A stretch of DNA of 64,000 bases from Phocaeicola sp. (GCA_022764505.1 JALEQJ010000004.1:1-64000), one strand, 5' to 3'. Numbered from the stretch's first letter, positions 26,635 to 35,668 are shown. Notes: a model not told the origin generated them from the sequence alone. Translations and numbers: made by a program.

Positions 26635-26668
26635 GAGGGTGTAGCAAAATATATTTTGCTACACCCTC
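26635..26668 (-). terminator. Terminator downstream of the glutathione peroxidase gene
   Basis: GAGGGTGTAGCAAAAT (26635-26650) and ATTTTGCTACACCCTC (26653-26668) form a 16-bp perfect stem, 24 bp after the minus-strand stop. An AT-rich tail follows on that strand. Confidence 0.8.
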
Positions 26669-26691
26669 ATCTAAGGGCTTACACTCCTATT

Positions 26692-27354
26692 TTAATTTAC
26701 TCTCAATGCCTCTCTTACAAGTTCAGCCACCTTCCCCATATCTTTTGTAGGTTCAAAGCGTGCTATTACGTTCCCATTACGATCAATGAGAAATTTAGTA
26801 AAGTTCCATTTAATATCACTCTTTGAACGCCAATCAGGGTCTGCTTTATCAAACATACCTTCAAGCCTTGAACTGAGGCTATTATCCTTATCAAAACCCT
26901 CGAATCCCTTTTGGCTCTTTAACCAAGTGTAGAGAGGGAGTTCATTTTCTCCATTGACATCACTCTTTTTGAATTGTGGAAACTCGGTTCCGAAATTTAC
27001 ACGGCAAAATTCGGCTATTTCCTCTTCCGTACCCGGAGCTTGATTTCCAAACTGATTACAAGGAATATCAAGGATTTCGAAACCTTCGGCTTTCAGACTT
27101 TTATACATTGCCTCCAGTTCTTCATACTGCGGTGTGAAACCACAACCTGTAGCAGTATTAACTATCAGCAATACTTTACCTTTATACTCAGAGAGGCTTA
27201 TCTCTTTACCCTGTGCATTCATTAGGCTGAAATCATATACGGTCTTCGTTCCGTCCATTTCCTTTACACACAAACTACTATTGGTCATAGTAACATTTTG
27301 ACCATAACAAGCTATCGTCAGTATGGTCATAAAGCTTAAAAAAATCGTTCTCAT
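26692..27354 (-). CDS. Exported glutathione-peroxidase-family protein
   Basis: A 220-residue thioredoxin-fold peroxidase. NTATGCGFTPQYEELE holds the peroxidatic Cys (in place of selenocysteine), then DIPCNQFGNQAPGTEEEI with the conserved Gln and second Cys, and IKWNFTKFLID with the Trp-Asn pair. The protein begins with a signal sequence (MRTIFLSFMTILTIACYG), so it is exported; the Cys near residue 16 does not make a convincing lipobox. An N-terminal extension of about 35 residues precedes the GPx domain. It reduces peroxides, probably with thioredoxin-like donors. Monocistronic. Confidence 0.92.
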   Translation of the reverse strand: MRTIFLSFMTILTIACYGQNVTMTNSSLCVKEMDGTKTVYDFSLMNAQGKEISLSEYKGKVLLIVNTATGCGFTPQYEELEAMYKSLKAEGFEILDIPCNQFGNQAPGTEEEIAEFCRVNFGTEFPQFKKSDVNGENELPLYTWLKSQKGFEGFDKDNSLSSRLEGMFDKADPDWRSKSDIKWNFTKFLIDRNGNVIARFEPTKDMGKVAELVREALRVN

Positions 27355-27590
27355 TTTAATTTAGCATTTTCATTAATTAACAAGCCTATTTGGCTATCTT
27401 TCTTCTCTATTATTTTCGCCTGCCTATAAACTCTATTAAGGCAGTCCGCCTCATATTATATCTCCGGCAGGCAGTAAAATGTTTCTTGAAATGCAATGAT
27501 AACAATAAAATGGCTTGCTGCTGTTTTTTTCTCCAATTTATTTTCAGTCTTATGTTTGAGTAGAGCATAGGAAAAAATTATAACCACCTA

Positions 27591-27621
27591 TTGTACAAGC
27601 CATAAATAAGAAGTACTTTTG
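27591..27621 (+). promoter_or_regulatory. Promoter of the rplY-pth operon
   Basis: TTG (27591-27593), a 20-bp spacer and TACTTTTG (27614-27621). Transcription would begin near 27626. Confidence 0.65.
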
Positions 27622-27626
27622 CATCG

Positions 27627-27719
27627 TTTTTCGACAGCATTGATCTTAAACGTAAGATCCGTGTGATGGCGAATTAAGCGAACTAACTTAATTTAGAGTA
27701 ACACAAAATTTTCAAAACG
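27627..27719 (+). other. 5' leader of rplY with a hairpin
   Basis: A leader of about 93 nt before the L25 start. GATCTTA (27642-27648) and TAAGATC (27653-27659) form a stem with an AACG loop. Ribosomal protein leaders are often autoregulatory, but no known motif is recognised. The rest of the 27355-27590 gap holds nothing I can identify. Confidence 0.3.
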
Positions 27720-28316
27720 ATGAAATCAATTTCAATTCAAGGCTCTTTGAGAGCAGAAACAGGAAAGAAATCTACACGTGAGCTACGCAAAGACAGCCAC
27801 ATTCCTTGTGTACTATACGGAGTAAACAAAGATGCAGAAGGTCAACCGGTAGCTACTCACTTTACTGTAACTACAGACGGAGTTCGTAACTTGGTATACA
27901 CTCCTCACATCTATGTAGTAAACTTAGAAATAGATGGAAAGAAAGTGAATGCTATCATGAAAGATATTCAATTCCACCCTGTAACAGATAAAATTCTTCA
28001 CATAGACTTCTTGCAAATAGAAGAAAACAAACCTGTCGTGATGGAAGTTCCTGTACAATTAGAAGGTCTTGCAGAAGGTGTGAAAGCAGGGGGTAAATTG
28101 GCTCTCCAAATTCGCAAGCTGAAAGTAAAAGCTCTTTACAATGCTATCCCTGAACGTTTGGTAGTAAACGTAACTTCTTTGGGACTTGGTAAGACTATCA
28201 AGGTAGGTGAGCTCAACTACGAAGGCTTGACACTCCTCAATGCAAAAGAAGCTGTGGTATGTGCTGTGAAATTGACACGTGCAGCTCGTGGTGCACAAGC
28301 ACAAGCAAACAAGTAA
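27720..28316 (+). CDS. rplY: 50S ribosomal protein L25 (Ctc form)
   Basis: A 198-residue protein of the long L25/TL5/Ctc type. The 5S rRNA-binding domain (about residues 1-90) contains the conserved RKDSHIPCVLYG, then the TL5 C-terminal beta domain (about 95-185; PVVMEVPVQLEGLAEGVKAGG), and an Ala/Gln-rich tail. It binds 5S rRNA in the large subunit. pth follows after 28 bp and the S4 protein 6 bp after that, the usual L25-Pth arrangement of this phylum. Confidence 0.96.
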   Translation: MKSISIQGSLRAETGKKSTRELRKDSHIPCVLYGVNKDAEGQPVATHFTVTTDGVRNLVYTPHIYVVNLEIDGKKVNAIMKDIQFHPVTDKILHIDFLQIEENKPVVMEVPVQLEGLAEGVKAGGKLALQIRKLKVKALYNAIPERLVVNVTSLGLGKTIKVGELNYEGLTLLNAKEAVVCAVKLTRAARGAQAQANK

Positions 28317-28344
28317 TAAGTTATAAACTTACTATCCAAATTCA

Positions 28345-28908
28345 ATGAAATACTTGATTGTTGGGCTGGGAAACATCGGTGCAGAATACCATGAAACCCG
28401 GCACAATATAGGATTTATGGTATTGGACGCCTTTGCAAAGGCGTCCAATACTCTTTTTAGTACAGAAAGATACGGAGATGTAGCCCGTATGTCTGTAAAA
28501 GGGAAGCAGCTTATTCTTCTCAAGCCTTCTACTTATATGAATTTGAGCGGGAATGCAGTAAGATATTGGATGGAGCAAGAGAAGATACCTTTGGAAAGAG
28601 TACTCATCATAGTAGATGATTTGGCTCTCCCTTTCGGAGTCTTACGTCTCAAAGGAAAAGGCAGTGATGCCGGACACAATGGACTAAAACACATTGCAGA
28701 AATCCTTCGCACGCAGAATTACACTCGCCTCAGATTTGGTATAGGCAATGACTTTCCACGTGGAGGACAAATAGACTACGTACTCGGAAAATTCAGCACT
28801 ACAGACTGGGAAACTATGCCCGAGCGACTGAATACAGCGATAGAAATCATCAAAAGTTTCTGTTTAGCAGGATTGAATATCACGATGAATCAGTTCAATA
28901 ATAAATAA
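28345..28908 (+). CDS. pth: Peptidyl-tRNA hydrolase
   Basis: A 187-residue enzyme of normal length that recycles peptidyl-tRNA by cleaving the ester bond. [23 protein letters not shown] carries the conserved Asn and the catalytic His. [22 protein letters not shown] (Asp) and [15 protein letters not shown] complete the active site. It is co-transcribed with rplY and the S4-domain gene. Codons for [11 protein letters not shown] contain a perfect 32-bp palindrome (28420-28451), so the same peptide is encoded in a frame of the opposite strand. Confidence 0.97.
   Translation: MKYLIVGLGNIGAEYHETRHNIGFMVLDAFAKASNTLFSTERYGDVARMSVKGKQLILLKPSTYMNLSGNAVRYWMEQEKIPLERVLIIVDDLALPFGVLRLKGKGSDAGHNGLKHIAEILRTQNYTRLRFGIGNDFPRGGQIDYVLGKFSTTDWETMPERLNTAIEIIKSFCLAGLNITMNQFNNK
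28420..28451. repeat. 32-bp perfect palindrome inside pth
   Basis: The half-site GTATTGGACGCCTTTG (28420-28435) is followed immediately by its exact reverse complement (28436-28451). No spacer and no mismatch. It lies in conserved Pth codons. Confidence 0.95.
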
Positions 28909-28914
28909 AGACCT

Positions 28915-29328
28915 ATGGCAGAAGCACGTATAGATAAATGGCTTTGGGCAGCAAGAATTTACAAGACCCGCACCATAGCAGCAGAAGCTTGTAAAAAAGG
29001 ACATATTACCCTCAATGGCGCACAAGTCAAACCTGCACGTACAATCAAAGAAGGAGATGTTATCGGGGTTAAGAAAAACCCTATTACTTATACTTTCCGA
29101 GTGCTACAAGCTATAGAAAAACGTGTAGGTGCAAAACTGCTCCCGGAAATTATGGAGAACATCACGACACCGGAGCAATACGAGCTTTTGGAGATGAGCA
29201 GAATAAGTGGCTTCATAGACAGGGCTAAAGGAACAGGCAGACCAACCAAAAAGGAAAGAAGAGACTTAGACGATTTTTTCTCTCCTCTATATATAGGGGA
29301 CTTTGATATAGAAGACGAAGATCTTTAA
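28915..29328 (+). CDS. S4-domain RNA-binding protein (Hsp15-like)
   Basis: A 137-residue protein. The S4 domain (about residues 3-60) reads ARIDKWLWAARIYKTRTIAAEAC, then GHITLNGAQVKPARTIKEGDVIGV. The C-terminal part is charged and ends PTKKERRDLDDFF plus an acidic tail, as in Hsp15-type ribosome rescue proteins that bind stalled 50S subunits with peptidyl-tRNA. Placement directly after pth (6 bp) fits a role in handling peptidyl-tRNA; that functional link is inference. Confidence 0.88.
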   Translation: MAEARIDKWLWAARIYKTRTIAAEACKKGHITLNGAQVKPARTIKEGDVIGVKKNPITYTFRVLQAIEKRVGAKLLPEIMENITTPEQYELLEMSRISGFIDRAKGTGRPTKKERRDLDDFFSPLYIGDFDIEDEDL

Positions 29329-29351
29329 GCCTTTTCTCGCATAAAAAAATT

Positions 29352-29394
29352 GTTCCCCCTCGTAGATGAACCGAAATTCTTCACGAGGGGGAAC
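29352..29394. terminator. Bidirectional terminator between convergent genes
   Basis: GTTCCCCCTCGT (29352-29363) pairs with ACGAGGGGGAAC (29383-29394), a 12-bp perfect stem with a loop containing GAA/TTC. It separates the S4 gene from the minus-strand ric gene. Confidence 0.8.
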
Positions 29395-29438
29395 TTGCAT
29401 ATAAAAATAAGATGTCAGTCAATCCATTTATATATGGT

Positions 29439-30173
29439 TTAATGTACCCACATTCTTTCCAATTCTACTGCTGCAGGAAATATTATATTATTTTCCAAAT
29501 GAATATGTTCAAAAAGCCCGTGCATAAAACCTTTCAGTTGGGCATAGACTAGTTTATAACTATTGCAAGCCCCTTCCGGTGCAGTATAATCATTTGTCAG
29601 TTTTGCCATATAGAGATAGCGTTCCCCCTCTCCTTCGTGTTCCATACGCATCACACGAATAGGATTTTCTACTGTTCCACAGTGCATTTGTGCAATAGGC
29701 TTTTTTCTTTCCGAAGCCTCAAACAGTTCCAATAAATAAGGGAATAATACCTCTTCTTCTTTTATCAAGTGACTGGATAAGTCCTCCAAAGAAGCCACAA
29801 ACAAGTCCTTTACCTCATGTAGCTCCGGGTGCGCATCGCCATGTACCTCCACAACTTTTTCCAATAAAGCCAGGATCTCCGGTCCCTTCTGGCGAATACC
29901 TCTGTGGTGGATCTTCAATACGTAGTCTATCAATAAATCTACCGGCCAAGTAGAAAATTCTGCATGCTGAGAAATAGTATCGGTAACAGGCTGTTCCAAG
30001 GCTTTCAGTACTTCTTCTACACTCACGCCGGCATCTTCACAGGCATCTTTCAACAAGGTGTCTCCATGACAACAAAAATCTATACCCAACTTTGCAAAGA
30101 CTGTAGCCGATGAGAAGTTGCGGGCTACAATAGCTCCTACAGCTTCATTTGCTAAATTCTCTCTCATACTCAT
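29439..30173 (-). CDS. ric: Di-iron protein for iron-sulfur cluster repair (RIC/ScdA/YtfE)
   Basis: A 244-residue protein. The ScdA_N/DUF542 domain (about residues 8-65) has AIVARNFSSATVFAKLGIDFCCHG, followed by a hemerythrin-like four-helix domain with His/Glu iron ligands (YVLKIHHRGI, HLIKEEEVLFPYL, RMEHEGEG, LFEHIHLENNIIFP). It repairs clusters damaged by nitric oxide or oxidants in the cytoplasm. The upstream region has a -7 box and a CRP/FNR-type operator at the activator position, which fits nitrosative or anaerobic control. The start could be codon 1 or 3 (MSM). Confidence 0.95.
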   Translation of the reverse strand: MSMRENLANEAVGAIVARNFSSATVFAKLGIDFCCHGDTLLKDACEDAGVSVEEVLKALEQPVTDTISQHAEFSTWPVDLLIDYVLKIHHRGIRQKGPEILALLEKVVEVHGDAHPELHEVKDLFVASLEDLSSHLIKEEEVLFPYLLELFEASERKKPIAQMHCGTVENPIRVMRMEHEGEGERYLYMAKLTNDYTAPEGACNSYKLVYAQLKGFMHGLFEHIHLENNIIFPAAVELERMWVH

Positions 30174-30204
30174 ATTCTTTTATTGTTATTTTCTATTTCT
30201 ATTG

Positions 30205-30249
30205 CAAAGATAGAACCTGCAGTACGCCTAAACTGTAACCTTTGTTACA
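30205..30249 (-). promoter_or_regulatory. ric promoter with CRP/FNR-type operator
   Basis: Minus-strand TATCTTTG (30205-30212) is the -7 box. TGTAACCTTTGTTACA (30234-30249) is a perfect inverted repeat of the form TGTAA-N6-TTACA, the CRP/FNR-family operator shape. Its centre lies about 41 bp upstream of the predicted start point. No -33 TTG is seen at the right distance, consistent with activator dependence. Confidence 0.6.
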
Positions 30250-30371
30250 ACAATAAAAAAGAACAAGAAAGTCCTATACTATATCATATAAAAAGATGTG
30301 AGAAAGCCAAACTTCCAAAAGAAGCCTTGCCTTCTCACATCTACACGTATGATAACTCTAATATAACTTAC

Positions 30372-32840
30372 TTACTGCTTATTTTCTGTAGCAGAAACGA
30401 TTTCCTTGCTATCTTCTACTTTCTCATCGGTCAAAGCAATAGCAAGAACCTCTTTAATATCCGATACATAGTGGAAAGTAAGTCCTTCCAAATAGATGTC
30501 GGGGATTTCTTCTATATTCTTTCTATTCTCGCTACACAAGATGATTTCTTGTATTCCTGCACGCTTTGCCGCCAAAATTTTCTCTTTGATACCCCCAACA
30601 GGTAAAACTTTGCCCCGAAGCGTGATTTCTCCTGTCATAGCGAGTCTATCTTTTACTTTTCTCTGCGTAAAGGCAGATGCCAAAGAAGTAACCATCGTAA
30701 TACCTGCAGAAGGACCGTCTTTGGGGATAGCTCCTTCCGGTACGTGAATATGGATATTCCACTCATCATACACTTCTGTAGGTACGCCCAATACTTCCGG
30801 GTGCGACTTAAGATACTCCAATGCGATAACAGCAGATTCTTTCGTCACATCTCCGAGGTTTCCTGTAAGCGTAAGTTTAGCATTCTTACTCTTGCTCAAA
30901 CTGGTTTCTACAAAGAGTATCTCTCCTCCCACTGCTGTCCAAGCTAAGCCTATCACCACACCTGCATACTTATTTCCTTGATATTTATCTCTGGTATATT
31001 CTACAGCACCGAGATAATGTGGTATATCTTTCCCTTTGATTTCTTTGGGAGGTACTACAAGATCTTTTTCTATTTCCAATGCCACTTTCCGAAGTACCTT
31101 GTTTATCTTCTTCTCCAATTCACGAACACCACTTTCTCTGGTATAATTCTCTATGATCATCTCTATAGCGTCTTTAGAGAATTTCACCATTTTCTTTTCC
31201 ATACCATGCGCTTCTATGCCTTTGGGGATTAAGTGTCTGCGTGCTATTTCCACTTTCTCTTCCGTGATGTATCCACTTACTTCTATCAGCTCCATACGAT
31301 CCAATAATGGCTGTGGAATGGTAGAAAGATTATTGGCGGTAGCTATAAAGAAGACTTTGGAGAGATCATAATCTATATCTACATAATTATCGTGGAAAGT
31401 ATTATTTTGCTCCGGATCCAAGACTTCCAATAGTGCTGAAGATGGATCTCCTCTGTGATCACTTCCCAATTTGTCTATCTCGTCCAAGAGTATAACAGGG
31501 TTGGAACTGCCTGCTTTAATCATACTCTTGAGGATTCTACCCGGCATAGCACCTATATAAGTGCGACGGTGTCCTCGGATTTCAGCCTCATCGTGTACAC
31601 CTCCCAAAGACATTCTTATATACTTACGCTTCAGAGAAGTGGCGATAGATTTTCCTAAAGAAGTTTTTCCTACTCCGGGAGGACCATATAAACAGAGTAT
31701 GGGCGATTTTAGGTCATTACGGAGCTTTAGCACAGCCAAGTGTTCCAAGATACGCTCTTTCACTTTTTCCAAACCATAGTGGTCTTTGTTCAGTGTTTTC
31801 TCTGCATTGTTCAGTTGGAGAGAATCTGTAGTGTACACATTCCAAGGCAAATCTATGAGTGTCTGAAGATAAGAAAGCTGTACATTGTAGTCCGGAGATT
31901 GGGTGTTGATATGTTCCAATTTTGAGATTTCTTTCTCAAAGATTTTCGCTACTTCTGCTCCCCATTTTTTCTTCTTTGCCTTTTCACGCAGTTCTTCTAT
32001 ATCGTTCTGTTCCCCATCTCCCAATTCTTCCATAATGTTCCTTACCTGCTGCTGCAAGAAATAGTCTCTTTGCTGCTTATCCAGGTCATCACGTGTACGC
32101 TGCTGTATCATATTTCTCAGCCCTGCCAAGTTTATTTCTCTACTCAGCGTACGCATAAGCATATAAGCTCTTTCTCTCAGAGAACTTTGTGCCAACATTT
32201 TCATTTTATCGTCCAAGTCCAAAGGGAAATTGGAGCAAACAAAATTGATAAGCAGTTCGTCCGACATATTTTTTACTGCAAAAGCAAGGTCTGTAGGTAC
32301 TCTATCGGAGACTTGGATATAGTGTTCGCACTGCTCTTTCAGTGCATCTATGAGTGCTTTTTTATCCACACTATCTCCTTCCAAAGCTTCTTCTTCCAAA
32401 GGTGATACTACTCCCCACAAATAAGGAGAATACTGCACTATATTCTCTATACGCACTCTCACATTGCTCGCTTGTATAATGGCTGTAGTATTCTTTCCGG
32501 GCATTTCAAAAATTCTCAATACCCGTCCTATCACAGCTTCCGGATATAGATTTTCTTTTTTAGGAACTTCTACCTCTGCATTGTTCTGCGTAGCGAGTAC
32601 AATGGCATTCTTGTTTTTCAATGCCTCATTTACCAATTTCAGTGTAGAGCGTCTGCCTATGTTTACGGGCATCACTACACCGGGGAATAATACCATATTT
32701 CTCAATGCCAAGATGGGCAATTCTTTGGTGAGTTCTGCAATATCAATGCCTTCCGAGTTTGCTTCTATTTCTGTAAACAGTGCCATTCCAGCATCGTCAT
32801 CTGAGTTCATCAGAACATCATCTATATTTTTTTTCTTCAT
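30372..32840 (-). CDS. lon: ATP-dependent protease Lon
   Basis: An 822-residue Lon protease. N-terminal substrate domain (about residues 40-240; [19 protein letters not shown]), coiled coil, AAA+ domain with Walker [14 protein letters not shown] and Walker B VILLDEID, then the protease domain with catalytic Ser in [11 protein letters not shown] and Lys in [14 protein letters not shown]. It degrades misfolded and regulatory proteins in the cytoplasm. It is divergent from the methyltransferase gene at 32981; a -7 box lies at 32887-32894. Confidence 0.98.
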   Translation of the reverse strand: MKKKNIDDVLMNSDDDAGMALFTEIEANSEGIDIAELTKELPILALRNMVLFPGVVMPVNIGRRSTLKLVNEALKNKNAIVLATQNNAEVEVPKKENLYPEAVIGRVLRIFEMPGKNTTAIIQASNVRVRIENIVQYSPYLWGVVSPLEEEALEGDSVDKKALIDALKEQCEHYIQVSDRVPTDLAFAVKNMSDELLINFVCSNFPLDLDDKMKMLAQSSLRERAYMLMRTLSREINLAGLRNMIQQRTRDDLDKQQRDYFLQQQVRNIMEELGDGEQNDIEELREKAKKKKWGAEVAKIFEKEISKLEHINTQSPDYNVQLSYLQTLIDLPWNVYTTDSLQLNNAEKTLNKDHYGLEKVKERILEHLAVLKLRNDLKSPILCLYGPPGVGKTSLGKSIATSLKRKYIRMSLGGVHDEAEIRGHRRTYIGAMPGRILKSMIKAGSSNPVILLDEIDKLGSDHRGDPSSALLEVLDPEQNNTFHDNYVDIDYDLSKVFFIATANNLSTIPQPLLDRMELIEVSGYITEEKVEIARRHLIPKGIEAHGMEKKMVKFSKDAIEMIIENYTRESGVRELEKKINKVLRKVALEIEKDLVVPPKEIKGKDIPHYLGAVEYTRDKYQGNKYAGVVIGLAWTAVGGEILFVETSLSKSKNAKLTLTGNLGDVTKESAVIALEYLKSHPEVLGVPTEVYDEWNIHIHVPEGAIPKDGPSAGITMVTSLASAFTQRKVKDRLAMTGEITLRGKVLPVGGIKEKILAAKRAGIQEIILCSENRKNIEEIPDIYLEGLTFHYVSDIKEVLAIALTDEKVEDSKEIVSATENKQ

Positions 32841-32886
32841 TCGTTCGTCTTCAATAATCTCTTTGCCTTCAAGAACAAAGCAGGTG

Positions 32887-32894
32887 CAAAAATA
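32887..32894 (-). promoter_or_regulatory. -7 box for lon
   Basis: Minus-strand TATTTTTG, 46 bp before the lon ATG. Confidence 0.4.
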
Positions 32895-32932
32895 ATACTA
32901 ATCCCCCGAATTAAAAACAGCTATTCAATTCA

Positions 32933-32962
32933 TTGGAACCATTGTATCTATATCTATCTTTG
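32933..32962 (+). promoter_or_regulatory. Promoter of the TrmN6-like methylase; decides its start
   Basis: TTG (32933-32935), a 19-bp spacer and TATCTTTG (32955-32962). The start point near 32967 excludes the longer frame opening at 32933, so the ATG at 32981 is used. Confidence 0.65.
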
Positions 32963-32980
32963 TACTTTCTATCAAATAGT

Positions 32981-33694
32981 ATGCCAAAAGACTGTTTTAA
33001 GTTCAAACAATTTCAAATCAAGCAAGAAATTTGTGCTATGAAAGTAGGCACAGATGCAGTTTTATTAGGTGCGTGGGCAAATGTAGCTACGGCAAAAAAT
33101 ATTTTGGACATAGGAACCGGTACCGGTGTCATAGCACTTATGTTGGCACAGAAAAGTACTGCCAGAGTAGTAGGGATAGATATTTCCGCAGAAGCCATTG
33201 CGCAAGCTACAGAGAATGTAGCAGAGTGTACTTGGAAAAATAGAATAGAAATAAAGCATATAGATGCACTGACTTATGCAAAAACAGAGCATCTTTCTTT
33301 TGATGTGATCGTATCCAATCCTCCTTATCACACAGAACAGGTTTTATGTCCGGACAAACTCCGTGATATAGCAAGACATACAGAAAGCCTGCCTTTTTCT
33401 CATCTGCTACAAGCTGTATCTCTACTGCTTTCCTCACAAGGTGCTTTCTATACCATACTCCCCTATTGGGCTGAAACTAAGTTTATAGATTTAGCCACAA
33501 AAGAAGGCTTGCATCTCTTCCACAGAGTTACGATCTATGGAAAAGAAGGAAAACCTGCCAAAAGAGTTTTATTGGCATTCTCCAAAGAAGAGAAAACATC
33601 TCTCCTATCCGATGAACTTTTTCTCAGGAATGCAGATGGAACAGATACAACAGCTTATAAGGAACTGACTTCTCCTTACTACTTGCATTTTTAA
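32981..33694 (+). CDS. tRNA1(Val) (adenine37-N6)-methyltransferase-like protein
   Basis: A 237-residue SAM-dependent methylase from the ATG at 32981 (MPKDCFKFKQFQI). FQIKQEICAMKVGTDAVLLGAW, the SAM motif LDIGTGTGVIALMLAQ and the N6-adenine motif SNPPYH identify the TrmN6/YfiC group, which methylates A37 of tRNA Val. The upstream promoter at 32933-32962 rules out the 16-residue longer N-terminus. Monocistronic and divergent from lon. Confidence 0.9.
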   Translation: MPKDCFKFKQFQIKQEICAMKVGTDAVLLGAWANVATAKNILDIGTGTGVIALMLAQKSTARVVGIDISAEAIAQATENVAECTWKNRIEIKHIDALTYAKTEHLSFDVIVSNPPYHTEQVLCPDKLRDIARHTESLPFSHLLQAVSLLLSSQGAFYTILPYWAETKFIDLATKEGLHLFHRVTIYGKEGKPAKRVLLAFSKEEKTSLLSDELFLRNADGTDTTAYKELTSPYYLHF

Positions 33695-33840
33695 TTTTCT
33701 CTCCGGTACCTTTATCCTAAAGCGTCAAGCAACTGCCATTCTTCTGTTTTTATGTTAAATCTGCTTTCTATTTTTACATATAAACACATTACTCTTCAGC
33801 TACAGGAAAACCTATCTACAGTACCTTCTCGCAGAGGTGC

Positions 33841-33928
33841 TGATAAGATATGCTCGCTATCGTGATAAGATATGCTCCGTATCACGAAAAGAAGCCTTGC
33901 TACCACAATAAGATATGCTCCGTATCAA
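33841..33928. repeat. Dispersed repeat cluster, copy A (GATAAGATATGCTCCGTATC units)
   Basis: Three units: GATAAGATATGCTCGCTATC at 33842-33861, GATAAGATATGCTCCGTATC at 33864-33883 and AATAAGATATGCTCCGTATC at about 33907-33926. Between units 2 and 3 is AAAGAAGCCTTGCTACCA, whose reverse complement occurs between the palindromes at 52704 and 52747. The surrounding gap 33695-34177 contains no gene I can support. Confidence 0.75.
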
Positions 33929-34084
33929 ATCAAGTTTATAACCATATAAAAAGGAAGAAGAACGTACAAAAAAGAACTGCTTGTTTTCGTAAGTTGAATA
34001 GCTATCCTTCCGTTGGATATCCCACCGAAACTCGTCTACCGCTTCTTTCCCGAAAATGTAAAGGAAATTTGTCGCAACAAAGCT

Positions 34085-34115
34085 GTCAAGACACCAGTAA
34101 AGACTTGACTTTTTT
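34085..34115 (+). terminator. Intrinsic terminator without an obvious upstream gene
   Basis: GTCAAG (34085-34090) pairs with CTTGAC (34104-34109), followed by six T. The nearest plus-strand gene ends 390 bp upstream. It may end a small RNA in 33930-34115, but I find no TAnnTTTG box for one. Confidence 0.45.
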
Positions 34116-34147
34116 ATCTCCATATTTTTTCATATCATTGTGTTCTA

Positions 34148-34155
34148 TATATTTG
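34148..34155 (+). promoter_or_regulatory. -7 box for the 34178 gene
   Basis: TATATTTG, 22 bp before the ATG at 34178. Confidence 0.45.
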
Positions 34156-34177
34156 CGGTATCAAAATTGAAGAAGTT

Positions 34178-34471
34178 ATGAAACGAGCAACAGAAGGAAT
34201 GACAGGATATGAAATATATGTATACTATGAGTGTACAATAGGAGATAATAGATATGCTCGTATGATCTCTACTGCCATACGAATGTACGGAGAGGAAAAA
34301 GCCTATGCGATGCTGGAAGAGGCGGAGCACAATGGCAACCGCCTCTATGCCTATAGTCACCCTGAGGATATTAAACGAGGTTGTTCGGATTATCGTACAC
34401 TTTTCAAAGTGGTTTCACTTGAAGAATATAACGTTTTAATGAACGGTAAAGCTTTGGTAAATACTCCTTGA
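34178..34471 (+). CDS. Small hypothetical protein
   Basis: A 97-residue soluble protein (MKRATEGMTGYEIYVYYECTIGDNRYARMI), mostly alpha-helical and rich in Tyr, Glu and Met. I recognise no family. A -7 box sits 22 bp upstream and no neighbour is closer than 280 bp, so it appears to be a single-gene unit. The frame is uninterrupted and has normal codon use for the window, so I take it as real. Confidence 0.7.
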   Translation: MKRATEGMTGYEIYVYYECTIGDNRYARMISTAIRMYGEEKAYAMLEEAEHNGNRLYAYSHPEDIKRGCSDYRTLFKVVSLEEYNVLMNGKALVNTP

Positions 34472-34693
34472 ACACACTATTCCCTACATTTACAGTTTCA
34501 AAGGCATATGCGATGATTTCTTTTTCGCTATTGCCTTTTTCTATTTTTTCCTGAGCAAAATTTCAGCTCAACACTGCGCTGTACGATTCAATAACGACAA
34601 CACCTACAACACATATCTCAAAATAGAAAAGAAACAGACAATCCATAAAACCGAGTTCTTTCTCGGATAAGAGAATAAACCGAAAACTTTTTC

Positions 34694-34701
34694 TATTTTT
34701 G
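34694..34701 (+). promoter_or_regulatory. -7 box for dapA
   Basis: TATTTTTG, 51 bp before the dapA ATG. No clear -33 element. Confidence 0.4.
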
Positions 34702-34752
34702 TACACATAGAACAGGTGTACTTACACAAATAGGAATATAGGAATTCCCTTT

Positions 34753-35646
34753 ATGATACATAAGAAAATTAAAGGTATGGGGGTGGCACTCATCACTCCG
34801 TTCAATGAAGATGGCAGTGTAGATTACAATGCACTGCTCAGACTCGTGGAATATCAGATACAGCAGGGTACTGACTTTTTATGCGTATTAGGAACTACAG
34901 CAGAAACACCTACCCTTACCCAAGAAGAAAAAAGAAAGATCAAAGAGGTAGTAGTAGAAAAAGTCAATGGCAGAGTACCTATCGTATTGGGAGTAGGAAG
35001 TAATTGTACACAGACAGTCATAGATAATATCGTAAAGGAGGATATGACAGGTATAGACGCCGTACTCATAGCTGTACCTTATTATAACAAACCGTCTCAA
35101 GAAGGCTTATATCAACACTACAAAGCCATAGCACAAGCTACTACACTTCCCATTATTCTCTACAATGTACCCGGCAGAACAGGGGTCAATATGACTGCCG
35201 AAACAACTCTCAGATTAGCCAGAGAATTCAACAACATCATCGCTATCAAAGAGGCTTCCGGGAATATCACACAGATGGACGATATTATAAAGAATAAACC
35301 TGCTTGTTTCAATGTGCTTTGTGGCGATGATGGCATAGCTTTCCCACTCATTACACTGGGAGCTATAGGAGTAATTTCTGTGATAGGGAATGCTTTTCCT
35401 AAGGAATTCAGTAGAATGACTCGCCTTGCATTGGCAGGAGATTATGAGCGTGCCAGAGTGATACATCATAAATTTACAGAACTATTCAAGCTGCTCTTCG
35501 TAGACGGGAATCCTGCCGGAGTGAAAGCAATGCTTAGTATGATGGGTATGATAAAAAACAAACTGCGTTTACCCTTAGTGCCTACACGCATCACTACGTA
35601 CGATGAGATGAGAAGAATCTTAGATGAATTAAAAGCGAAAAGTTAA
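34753..35646 (+). CDS. dapA: 4-hydroxy-tetrahydrodipicolinate synthase
   Basis: A 297-residue TIM-barrel aldolase. GVALITPFNEDGSVDYNAL, LGTTAETPTL, the Tyr motif ILYNVPGRTG and the Schiff-base Lys in IIAIKEASGN are all present. It condenses pyruvate with aspartate semialdehyde, the first committed step of lysine and diaminopimelate synthesis. Length is normal. It is monocistronic; a terminator overlaps its stop codon. Confidence 0.97.
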   Translation: MIHKKIKGMGVALITPFNEDGSVDYNALLRLVEYQIQQGTDFLCVLGTTAETPTLTQEEKRKIKEVVVEKVNGRVPIVLGVGSNCTQTVIDNIVKEDMTGIDAVLIAVPYYNKPSQEGLYQHYKAIAQATTLPIILYNVPGRTGVNMTAETTLRLAREFNNIIAIKEASGNITQMDDIIKNKPACFNVLCGDDGIAFPLITLGAIGVISVIGNAFPKEFSRMTRLALAGDYERARVIHHKFTELFKLLFVDGNPAGVKAMLSMMGMIKNKLRLPLVPTRITTYDEMRRILDELKAKS

Positions 35647-35662
35647 ACTTTTCGCTTTTTTC
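35635..35662 (+). terminator. dapA terminator overlapping the stop codon
   Basis: GCGAAAAGTT (35635-35644) pairs with AACTTTTCGC (35646-35655), followed by T-rich sequence. The stem includes the last codons and TAA of dapA. It also sits just after the holA stop on the other strand. Confidence 0.8.
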
Positions 35663-35668
35663 TTTTTT

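Noticed and set aside
26575..26826. Plus-strand frame starting MEVYINLSTKQ
   Set aside because: Starts in the palindrome array, crosses a terminator and is antisense to the glutathione peroxidase gene. The MEVYINL start also appears at 9166 because the repeat itself encodes it.
33695..34115. Known small RNA such as SRP RNA or 6S RNA before the terminator at 34085
   Set aside because: The conserved SRP loop sequence and a 6S-like central bubble are not found, and no promoter box precedes the terminator at a plausible distance.
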